Shown here: positions 53,995 to 61,807 of the stretch, piece after piece
How positions within the stretch are numbered: position 1 is the first letter of the stretch
How the letters are laid out: every line of letters begins with the position of its first letter
Assembly: GCA_015233565.1 (NCBI GenBank)
Contig: JADFXM010000040.1
Span: 1 to 64,000 of the forward strand
Direction of reading: 5' to 3'
Length of the DNA: 64,000 nucleotides
DNA from: Candidatus Rifleibacteriota bacterium
GTDB taxonomy: Bacteria > Muiribacteriota > Ozemobacteria > Ozemobacterales > Ozemobacteraceae
Notes under the pieces: generated by a model
What the model was told of the DNA's origin: nothing
The model's input: only the letters and a program-made list of their open reading frames with translations
Database searches by the model: none
Made by a program: the position numbers and the translations under genes

Positions 53995-55703
53995 TGTCAA
54001 CCTTAAATAAAATGATACAAGAATTTTGTTTTAAAAAGCATTTTATTTTTCAAATAGTCATTGCCATCTTCTTTTCTTTAACCCAGTTTGTTGTTGCACA
54101 AGAGGCGCCTATAAAACCTCTTCAGGGAGAGAAGACGGCAGTTGAAGCTCCTGATAAGGCTAGCATTACAACCGCTAAGGAGTACAAATTCGTCGCGAAG
54201 GAAACACTTCCTCCAGTAAAAGGTGCATCCGCTTATCAATGGAGCGAAAAAGACAAAATCGTCGTATTTCCAATAAACGTCTGGATCGGCTGGCTTCCAA
54301 TAGTTGCTGCCAACCATGGATTCGCACCAAATGAAGAAAGTGTTTTCTTCAAAAAATACGGGTTCAAAGTCAACCTGAAGTTGATTGATGATCCAGTTGC
54401 AGCTCGTGACGCCTATGTGACCGGAACAAGCCATGTCTTATGGGGAACTCTGGACATGATCGCACTCTTTGCGCCGGGGTTAATGAAAGATTCAAGAACT
54501 TCCCCGCGTGTTTTTCAACAAGTCGACTGGTCCAATGGTGGCGATGGAATCGTTGTTCGGTCAAAAATTCGTTCGGTGGCCGATCTTCGTGGAAAAACAA
54601 TTGTTTATGCCCAAAATAGCCCATCGCAATATTTCATCACAAATTTGCTTATCAATGCTGGAATTCCAATAAAGGAAGTAACCCATAAGTATACCTCCAG
54701 CGCCTTCGAAGCAGCAGCAGCATTTGTTTCGGACAACAGCATCGACGCCTGTGTGTCGTGGGCACCGGATATTTACAATATTCCTGAAAAAGTTGCCGGA
54801 ACACACCTTTTAACTACTACCGCAGAAGCTAATAAGCTGATTACAGATGTTTGGGCAATACGAGCAGACTTCTCTCGCGATAAACCAGAAATCGTCAAAG
54901 GTCTCGTTGCTGGAATCTTTGAAGGAATGGACATGTGTTCTGATCCGAAGTTAAAGGCTCAAGCTTTTCAATGGCTCGCAGATGGCTATGGAATGAAAGT
55001 TGACGATGTCAAAAGCATGGAAAACGATGCACATTCCACCAACTTTGCAGAAAACCGCGAATTCTTTTTGAATGTAAATAATCCAACCAACTTCGAAAGA
55101 ACATGGAATAACATCTGTTTTGCTTATAAAGAAATTAACCTGATTTCAGAAGCCGTTCCCTTCAACCAGGTAATGGATTTTTCCGTTATCCAAGACCTTC
55201 AAAAAGCGGGAGCCTTCAAAGATCACGTTGACAAAAATGTCTCAAAATTCGTTCCGACTACATACAAAAAATTAAGCGCAGAAGCTCCGATTATTACCCA
55301 AACCGTTAGAATAAGCTTCTTTCCAAACTCAGCAAATATTTTTGAACCGGGATATGATGATATTGGTCGCCCGATAAAAAACACATTATATGATCCAAAC
55401 GTCGAAGCCACACTTGAAAAAGTTGCACGCCTGGTTGGAGCCTATGAAAGAGCTGTTGTTGCAATTGTTGGACATACCGACAGTTCAATGAAAGGAAAGG
55501 TTCCAGAGTCAATGGTAAAGGAACTCAGCCTGGAAAGAGCCAACAGTGTGAAACAAGCTCTGATTGACAAGTTTAAATTTGATGCAAACAAATTTGTAGT
55601 GGAAGGAAAAGGATGGGAGGTCCCATGCGATTCCAATGACGTGCTCAATCAAGCACTTAATCGCAGAGTGGAAATTTCAGTATTTCCACCGGAAGGGCAA
55701 TAG
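53994..55703 (+). CDS. ABC substrate-binding domain fused to OmpA domain, copy 2
   Basis: With the ATG at 53994 the protein has 569 residues: a signal peptide (ending VVAQE at about 36), a binding domain (about 85-405: INVWIGWLPIVAANHGF, NGGDGIVVRSK, YAQNSPSQYFITNLLI) and an OmpA domain (about 430-565: ISFFPNSANIF, IVGHTDSSMKG, LSLERANSVKQAL, NRRVEISVF). It differs from copy 1 mainly in having a cleavable signal where copy 1 has a membrane anchor. It should present ligand to the permease encoded 128 bases downstream while bound to peptidoglycan. GTG 53991 is one codon upstream. Confidence 0.85.
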   Translation: MSTLNKMIQEFCFKKHFIFQIVIAIFFSLTQFVVAQEAPIKPLQGEKTAVEAPDKASITTAKEYKFVAKETLPPVKGASAYQWSEKDKIVVFPINVWIGWLPIVAANHGFAPNEESVFFKKYGFKVNLKLIDDPVAARDAYVTGTSHVLWGTLDMIALFAPGLMKDSRTSPRVFQQVDWSNGGDGIVVRSKIRSVADLRGKTIVYAQNSPSQYFITNLLINAGIPIKEVTHKYTSSAFEAAAAFVSDNSIDACVSWAPDIYNIPEKVAGTHLLTTTAEANKLITDVWAIRADFSRDKPEIVKGLVAGIFEGMDMCSDPKLKAQAFQWLADGYGMKVDDVKSMENDAHSTNFAENREFFLNVNNPTNFERTWNNICFAYKEINLISEAVPFNQVMDFSVIQDLQKAGAFKDHVDKNVSKFVPTTYKKLSAEAPIITQTVRISFFPNSANIFEPGYDDIGRPIKNTLYDPNVEATLEKVARLVGAYERAVVAIVGHTDSSMKGKVPESMVKELSLERANSVKQALIDKFKFDANKFVVEGKGWEVPCDSNDVLNQALNRRVEISVFPPEGQ

Positions 55704-55783
55704 TAAGCCTAAAACACTGACTTAATAAAATGACACTGTAGATATACCAGCAAATTCACAAAAAATCACAGACCTTGAAAAAA

Positions 55784-55806
55784 CCTTCACATCAACTGAA
55801 GGCTTT
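55784..55806 (+). terminator. Weak terminator-like hairpin
   Basis: CCTTCA (55784-55789) pairs with TGAAGG (55797-55802), then CTTTTC. It might reduce read-through from the binding-protein gene into the permease gene. Confidence 0.35.
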
Positions 55807-55830
55807 TCAAGCATAAGGGGCCAATAAAAG

Positions 55831-57066
55831 GTGAATAGGGGGTTTTCGGTTTTTCAGAATTTTTTCCAAATTAGGGGTTCTGTGAGCACGTTTCACAGCG
55901 CCCTTTTAGGTGTTTTGCCAATTCTATTGGTTTTAATGATTTGGTCCTTTGTAACCTGGGGAAAAACTCTAACTATTGAGCTTCCTGAAGGCAAACTGGA
56001 AGAAAGCGCCAAATCCCCATTATTCTATGAGTCTGTTGAAAGTGGTTCCCGTTTTTTCATTCCGGGTGCAAAAACGGAATATGACGAAAAAACCGGAAAT
56101 GTCTTCACCATAGTCGGAGAGCAGCGTTTTGTTCTTCCTTTCAATATCCAAGCCCGCGAAGAGGGTGTTTTGATTAAACTTCCCGCGGGGAAATTTCTTC
56201 CCCCGGAGAAAACCTCTAATGGAAAAACATCTAAAAAGCCTTCTGGGGAGACATCTTCATCTTCCGTTACAAAGACAATCTACGGACGTGGCGGCGCAAA
56301 AGTTAATTTGAAAGAGGAATCACCCGAAAACCTTGACCCCGAGCAAAAATTGTGCCTGTTTCGATATGAACAAGTTGAAACTCGCTTGTTTTCAGCGACT
56401 TTATTACCCAGCCCCGGGGAAGTCTGTCAGGCAATCCCAAAAATGCTTGCAAGCCACACGCTTTTGAAAAACATCGGGATGAGCTTTTCCCGTGTTGGTG
56501 CAGGTTTTTTGGTTGCAATATTGGTGGCTTTTCCTCTGGGAATTCTGATGGGGAGTTTTTCAAAATTCAAATCAATGTTTACTCCGATTGTAGTTTTTGG
56601 GGGTTACACCCCAATCCCAGCTCTAGTGCCTCTGTCAATGATCGTTTTCGGAATGAACGAAAGGCAGAAAGTTATGTTTCTAGCGCTTGCCTTTGGTATT
56701 TACCTTATCCCCCTCATTGTTAGAGCAGTTGACGAAGTTGATAATGTTTATCTTCAAACAGCATACACACTAGGAGCCACCAGATCCCAGACAGTAATTC
56801 AAGTTCTGTTAGGAATAGCACTTCCTAAAATTTACGATTCAATGCGATTAGGGTTTGGAATAGGCTGGAGCTATATAATGCTTGTTGAAATGGTCGATAT
56901 GGGCGCCGGTGGAATTGGCGCATCACTTATCGTATGCCAAAAAAGAAGCCTTACTGCCGAATTTTATCTGAACCTGATCGTTATTGTTGTAATTGCTTTT
57001 GTAACCGACAAAATTTGGGAAAAGATTGGAGATTGGTTATTTCCCTACCGAAAACTGAAACAATAA
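55831..57066 (+). CDS. ABC transporter permease with a long periplasmic insert
   Basis: The 411-residue protein belongs to the SsuC/TauC/NrtB-type permeases: after TM1 (about 24-44) it resumes the family pattern at LLPSPGEVCQAI (about residue 195), with GMSFSRVGAGFL, the EAA-like loop LQTAYTLGATRSQTVIQVLL that contacts the ATPase, and GWSYIMLVEMV. Between TM1 and LLPSPGEV lie about 150 residues, where close relatives have about 20; this insert is beta-rich (IYGRGGAKVNL, FTIVGEQRFVLPF) and should be periplasmic. It might meet the OmpA-tied binding protein. Start is GTG; the ribosome site is imperfect. Confidence 0.85.
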   Translation: MNRGFSVFQNFFQIRGSVSTFHSALLGVLPILLVLMIWSFVTWGKTLTIELPEGKLEESAKSPLFYESVESGSRFFIPGAKTEYDEKTGNVFTIVGEQRFVLPFNIQAREEGVLIKLPAGKFLPPEKTSNGKTSKKPSGETSSSSVTKTIYGRGGAKVNLKEESPENLDPEQKLCLFRYEQVETRLFSATLLPSPGEVCQAIPKMLASHTLLKNIGMSFSRVGAGFLVAILVAFPLGILMGSFSKFKSMFTPIVVFGGYTPIPALVPLSMIVFGMNERQKVMFLALAFGIYLIPLIVRAVDEVDNVYLQTAYTLGATRSQTVIQVLLGIALPKIYDSMRLGFGIGWSYIMLVEMVDMGAGGIGASLIVCQKRSLTAEFYLNLIVIVVIAFVTDKIWEKIGDWLFPYRKLKQ

Positions 57067-57219
57067 ATTGTACAATGAAAAGATGGACTTTGGAATTCAC
57101 TTGAAAGAGATCAATAAAGCTTCCAGAATTTTTCGAATTTCAAAAATGTTTTGAATTCCACAAAAGTATTTAAGCGAATTCTCGAAACTATTAAAAGTAA
57201 AAGGGATTATTGAATTGAA

Positions 57220-58161
57220 ATGAACACTCTGCCTGAAGCTTCACCCAATGCTGAAAATGCTGCTCCCCCTAAAACTTCCTCTCAACTGGGTAATTCACAT
57301 TCAATTTTTGAGAAGAATCCTTTGAAGCCACCTGTAGTTATTTTTCGGCATGTAACCAAAGTATTCAACCCTGGTACTCCCCAGGAATTTTGTGCTTTAA
57401 AGGATATCAATTTTGAAATAGAAGATATTCCTGAAATTGGTGAATTCATTGCTCTAGTGGGCCCTTCCGGATGTGGGAAATCGACCGTTTTAAATCTGAT
57501 CCAGGGTTTTCAGGAAATCGGCCCTCCAACTTCAGGAGAAATTCTTATCAGAAATAAACCAGTGAATGGTCCAGGAAAAGATCGGGGAATGATATTTCAA
57601 AAGTATAGTTCCTTTCCTCATATGACCGTTCTGGAAAATGTCTTATTCGGATTAAAAATCAATGGCTCATCAAATATGTTATCTTCCTCTCAAATGAAAG
57701 ATCTTGGGATGGCAATGATAAAAAAAGTCGGTTTGGACGGCCACGAACACAAATATTCCTGTCAACTTTCAGGTGGACAACAACAAAGGGTTGCAATCGC
57801 CCGAACCTTAATTCTAAAACCACGCATTATATTAATGGATGAGCCTTTTTCTGCTCTTGACGAACCAACCAGACTTGAAATGCAGGAGTTGATCACAAAT
57901 TTGTGGAATGAGGTCGAAGCAACAGTTTTTATTGTCACCCATTCTGTAGCTGAGGCAGTTTATCTTGGTGACCGAATATTTATTTTTACTCCCGGCCCGG
58001 GAAGACTTGCGAAAATAATTCCGGTAATATCTGAAGAAATTGGAAGGGACCCTGGAGTTTCCCCACTGCAAGTCCAGGATGGCCCCAAATTTAAATCATT
58101 TCTTAAAGCAACCACGGAAGAATATTTGAAAATTGAAAAAGGCATCTGCGCACAGATATGA
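57220..58161 (+). CDS. ABC transporter ATP-binding protein
   Basis: The 313-residue protein has Walker [11 protein letters not shown] (about 80-89), signature [14 protein letters not shown] (about 183), Walker [13 protein letters not shown] and the switch His in VTHSV, as in SsuB/TauB/NrtD. About 40 residues (Pro/Ala/Asn-rich) precede the usual start. It powers the neighbouring permease. Its stop overlaps the next start (ATGA). Confidence 0.92.
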   Translation: MNTLPEASPNAENAAPPKTSSQLGNSHSIFEKNPLKPPVVIFRHVTKVFNPGTPQEFCALKDINFEIEDIPEIGEFIALVGPSGCGKSTVLNLIQGFQEIGPPTSGEILIRNKPVNGPGKDRGMIFQKYSSFPHMTVLENVLFGLKINGSSNMLSSSQMKDLGMAMIKKVGLDGHEHKYSCQLSGGQQQRVAIARTLILKPRIILMDEPFSALDEPTRLEMQELITNLWNEVEATVFIVTHSVAEAVYLGDRIFIFTPGPGRLAKIIPVISEEIGRDPGVSPLQVQDGPKFKSFLKATTEEYLKIEKGICAQI

Positions 58162-59009
58162 AAAAGAAAGAATTTGGTTTTCTGGATTATTTGTCTGAAG
58201 CGTTTAATGCAAAATACGTTTTTCCCTTAATGGGGGCCATTCCTATTAACAAAGTATTACTTGCAGGTTTTGGCTTGTTGGGTCTTGGCAATCCCGGATT
58301 CTGGTTTTTGGGAGGAGCACTGGAATTGGGTTACCTCTGGCTGGTGTCAACAAATCCACAATTTCAAAACTCTCTACGCGCAAAGCAATATGATCAGGAA
58401 AAACTTTCAGAGACAAACGAACTTTCCAAGCTTGCGACCCAACTTGACGACTTTTCAAACAATAAAATGAAAGCTCTGAATAAGAACCTTTCAGAAATCG
58501 GGGAATTAATGGATTCTAATTCAGAGGCTTACCAAAACTTTGCCAGGGAAAGCAAGCTTCAAAGTCTTAACCAGCTTTCGGTAGTTTTTTTGAAACTTTT
58601 GATTTCAAAAAAGCTTATCAAAGACAGTCTTCATCTGACAAACTTAAAAGAAATTAAACTTGAAATAGCTGAATTAACCAAGCAACTTAATGACTCTTCA
58701 GTTTCGGAAACGCTCAAACACTCCTTGCAAGGAAATCTGGAAATCAGGCAAAAAAGACTTGAGAATTTTTCCCATGCGGAAGAAAACTTAAGGCTCGTAG
58801 ACCTGGAGCTTGAAAGAATAGAAAATCAGGTGCAATTAATCCGCGAACAAATCGCTTTAAATCAAACTCCTGAAGGGTTATCCTCTTCAATTGACATTAT
58901 TGGCAGCACAATGACACAAACAGAAGAATGGATTCAAAACAACTCTGCTTTTTTCGCCAGAATTGAAACCGAAAAATATTCATCACCTCAAATTGAAAAA
59001 AATCAGTAA
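58158..59009 (+). CDS. Membrane-anchored coiled-coil protein
   Basis: The 283-residue protein begins with [20 protein letters not shown], a hydrophobic region with two short helices (about 25-62, Gly-rich), then a long charged helical stretch (about 85-270) with coiled-coil character. It has no enzyme motif. It overlaps both neighbours (ATGA with the ATPase gene, TAATG with the cyclase gene). It may be a PspA partner or a scaffold between transporter and receptor (inference). Family unknown to me. Confidence 0.65.
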   Translation: MKKKEFGFLDYLSEAFNAKYVFPLMGAIPINKVLLAGFGLLGLGNPGFWFLGGALELGYLWLVSTNPQFQNSLRAKQYDQEKLSETNELSKLATQLDDFSNNKMKALNKNLSEIGELMDSNSEAYQNFARESKLQSLNQLSVVFLKLLISKKLIKDSLHLTNLKEIKLEIAELTKQLNDSSVSETLKHSLQGNLEIRQKRLENFSHAEENLRLVDLELERIENQVQLIREQIALNQTPEGLSSSIDIIGSTMTQTEEWIQNNSAFFARIETEKYSSPQIEKNQ

Positions 59010-61807
59010 TGACTAGGTGGTTGCTCATATTAGGAGTTTTTGCAATTACGGTTGTCATTCCTCTATTTTTATTGAAAGGCCTGTTAAATGATTTCGAAAA
59101 TAGTGCGCTTAAATTTCGCAATGAGCGCTTAAAAGACCGTGGCCTTGTACTAATGGGAAAACTGGAAAAAGCTCTGGACCATACAGAAATATTCAGAGAA
59201 GAAGCACGCAGAATCAGTAGAAAATTTGCTTTTGAAAAGTTTGAAGATACGGAAATAAAAATAGTACAGCAGTCTTTGGTGGAAAGATTTCCGAATCAAA
59301 CCAGATATTTTTATTATTCCAGCTCCGGAGAGTTAATGAAACTCTTTCCAATAAACCCGTCCGAGGGAATTAATGTCTGGAAAGCATTTGGAGTGACTTT
59401 GTTAAAACCGGATTTAGCAACTAAAAAAGACTTGATGCGATGCGATATGCTAATTTCATCAAAAATAAGTCGCCTTCTTTCCATAGAAAGCTTTAAAAAT
59501 ATTTTGAAGGAACCCATCGAAATCCTATTTCAAAATAAAAGACACTTGATTTTCACCACTTCCTTTCGAAATGCGAAAAATCCTTCCCAGAAAATAGGCT
59601 ATTTACTGGCTTTAGTGCCACTCTTTAATTCGCCACGTGGTTGGGAGCTTAGAAAGGCTTCTCGGGAAATGTCCCAAGACGAGGAATCAGTGGGAGGAAT
59701 ATGGAAGTCCCGAGAAATCTCCGTTGGAGACGATTCGCTTAACCCAGGTTTCTTGAACTGGTTCCGAGAAAACTTTAGAACCGGCTCTGATACATATATA
59801 ACTGGGAATGGTCTTTCGCTTGGAAGATTCTGGAGTAAAGATCCAGACCTGTTATTAGTCGTAAATGTTCGCTCCAACTTTGCAAAAATCAATTTTTTGC
59901 TGATAACTATCACGAAAATCGCTTTGATTTTATATGGATTATTTGTTTCGATAGAATTTATTCTTCTGGCTTTCCGTTTTCGTAAATTCAGTCTATCGCT
60001 TGCCCGTAAGTTTGCGATCGCTGTCTTTCTTATGATCGCTTTTCCGCTATTTGCGCTTCTGATCTATGGTTATCAATTTTTTGAAATGGAACGAAGAAAT
60101 CTTCTTGTCGAGGTTGAGCGAAAACTCGAGATCGGGTTTGAAAGATTCCAGGATGAAATTGCCCGCCATTTAAGAGAATTCGAAAAAAAATGCCTTGCTC
60201 TTAGTGAAAAACCTATTTTCCATCAGGGAACTGATGTCAATGGAATGCACTCGATTTTGCAAACCTATGAAAAAAGCTATGGCTTATTCAGGTATAGTTT
60301 TCTTCATGTCCGAGGCACTATCCTTGAGTATGGTTGGGAAAAAAAGAGGGAACGAGGCTCTTTTGAGCAACTTATGTCTGAAATAATAAAGTCTTTCCTG
60401 AAAAGTAACGGTTACCCAATTCCACCGGCATTAGCTGCAAAAAAAACATCTTTCGAAATACAAAAAATTGCAGAGTCAAAATCTTTTTCTGCCGGAAGGG
60501 CTCCAATCAACCTGGGAAAAATACGAAAAATTGAATTGGGTCCAAATCGAATGTATGCTTTTCAAAATTTTCTATATTTATCCAAAGGTGAAAAACTAGC
60601 TTTTCTGATTTTGTTCTTTAACGATGAAATCTTTTCACGAAAAGCATTCAGAAATGCTTGTACAAAAATGCAAGACATGAAAATCAAGTCTTTTTATCGT
60701 GCGGCAGAGAAAATTTCCCTTAAAGGAGGTGAAATATCAGAATTATTGAAACGAGTCGAAGAAACAAATCGGGAAATCAAAGGAAAAATCAAACATAACG
60801 GTGAAGAGGCTCTGGTTATCGCTCGACCTTTGAGAAATCTGGGAGGCACAATTGCCCTTTTGCTTCCGGTCGGAGAGATTGGAAGTGAATTGCGACTTGC
60901 AATAGTAGTGATAATTTCTTTCTTCCTTTTTTCAATGCTGGCAGGTTTCCTTGCTAGGGAAATTTTAGGAAAATTTTTTCTTACTCCACTTTTTGATCTG
61001 GCAGAGGGATTAAAGCAGATTGAAAGCGGGCACTTTGTTGAAATGGCTAACATTTCACCGGGAGACGAAATTGCTGAAATGGCAAATTGTTATAATTTGA
61101 TGATAGGAAGTTTACGCCAAAAAGCCAAGATGTCTTCATTCTTAAAAAAAGGTTTGATTGCCTCTGTTCAAGCCCAACGTGCCCACGAAATTAGTTTAAA
61201 ACCCGTGGTAGTAATGTTTGCAGGCTTAAGAGGGTTTGGAGATTACGAAAAAAAGCTTTCTCCGGAAAAGGCTATGATAATAATCAATAGGTTTTTTAGT
61301 ATCTGCGAAGCTGTGATCAAACGTTTCGGTGGTGAAATCGACAAATTCATCGGGGATACCGCGATGATTTTGTTCTTCCCGAATGATGAAAAAGAGTTCG
61401 GGAAAACATGTGAAAATGCTGTTAAAGCTTCTGCTAACATGGAACGAGATCTTCTCAAATGGCACAAAGAGGCCGTTGAAAGCGGGTTTGACATTCCGAC
61501 TTTCGGCATTGGAATTAACGCAGGAACGGCACTGGCTGGCTCAATTGGGTCAGAAAAAAAGCGACTGGATTTCACGGTCATTGGTGACCCAGTGAACGTG
61601 GCAGCCAGACTGGAAAAACTTGCCGGAAAAAATGGGATCCCTTTTGTCATTGCTGAAGAAAAAGTTGTTGAAATGGCACCAAAAGGTTTTCATTGGGAGG
61701 AAATTCCCTTAAAAAATGTTCGTGGTAAAAGCGGTGAGGTAAAAATTTTCGGATTACACGGATGCGAGGAGTTTGTTCTTCTCGAAATAAACAAGGGGCA
61801 AATTTGA
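59009..61807 (+). CDS. Double-sensor receptor with class III nucleotide cyclase-like domain lacking one metal-binding Asp
   Basis: The 932-residue protein has TM helices at about 5-25, 296-318, 333-353 and 630-650, two extracytoplasmic sensor regions, HAMP (about 652-705) and a class III cyclase domain (about 730-925). The domain keeps the second metal Asp783 (KFIGDTAM), the purine-selecting Lys779 and Asp (DFTVIGDPVN), and Asn/Arg in NVAARLEKL. The first metal-binding Asp of FADIRGF is Gly739 (VMFAGLRGFG), a one-base change from GAC to GGC. It may be inactive or a regulatory nucleotide sensor. Its layout matches that of the SpoIIE receptor at 20483. It overlaps the next start (TTGA). Confidence 0.85.
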   Translation: MTRWLLILGVFAITVVIPLFLLKGLLNDFENSALKFRNERLKDRGLVLMGKLEKALDHTEIFREEARRISRKFAFEKFEDTEIKIVQQSLVERFPNQTRYFYYSSSGELMKLFPINPSEGINVWKAFGVTLLKPDLATKKDLMRCDMLISSKISRLLSIESFKNILKEPIEILFQNKRHLIFTTSFRNAKNPSQKIGYLLALVPLFNSPRGWELRKASREMSQDEESVGGIWKSREISVGDDSLNPGFLNWFRENFRTGSDTYITGNGLSLGRFWSKDPDLLLVVNVRSNFAKINFLLITITKIALILYGLFVSIEFILLAFRFRKFSLSLARKFAIAVFLMIAFPLFALLIYGYQFFEMERRNLLVEVERKLEIGFERFQDEIARHLREFEKKCLALSEKPIFHQGTDVNGMHSILQTYEKSYGLFRYSFLHVRGTILEYGWEKKRERGSFEQLMSEIIKSFLKSNGYPIPPALAAKKTSFEIQKIAESKSFSAGRAPINLGKIRKIELGPNRMYAFQNFLYLSKGEKLAFLILFFNDEIFSRKAFRNACTKMQDMKIKSFYRAAEKISLKGGEISELLKRVEETNREIKGKIKHNGEEALVIARPLRNLGGTIALLLPVGEIGSELRLAIVVIISFFLFSMLAGFLAREILGKFFLTPLFDLAEGLKQIESGHFVEMANISPGDEIAEMANCYNLMIGSLRQKAKMSSFLKKGLIASVQAQRAHEISLKPVVVMFAGLRGFGDYEKKLSPEKAMIIINRFFSICEAVIKRFGGEIDKFIGDTAMILFFPNDEKEFGKTCENAVKASANMERDLLKWHKEAVESGFDIPTFGIGINAGTALAGSIGSEKKRLDFTVIGDPVNVAARLEKLAGKNGIPFVIAEEKVVEMAPKGFHWEEIPLKNVRGKSGEVKIFGLHGCEEFVLLEINKGQI

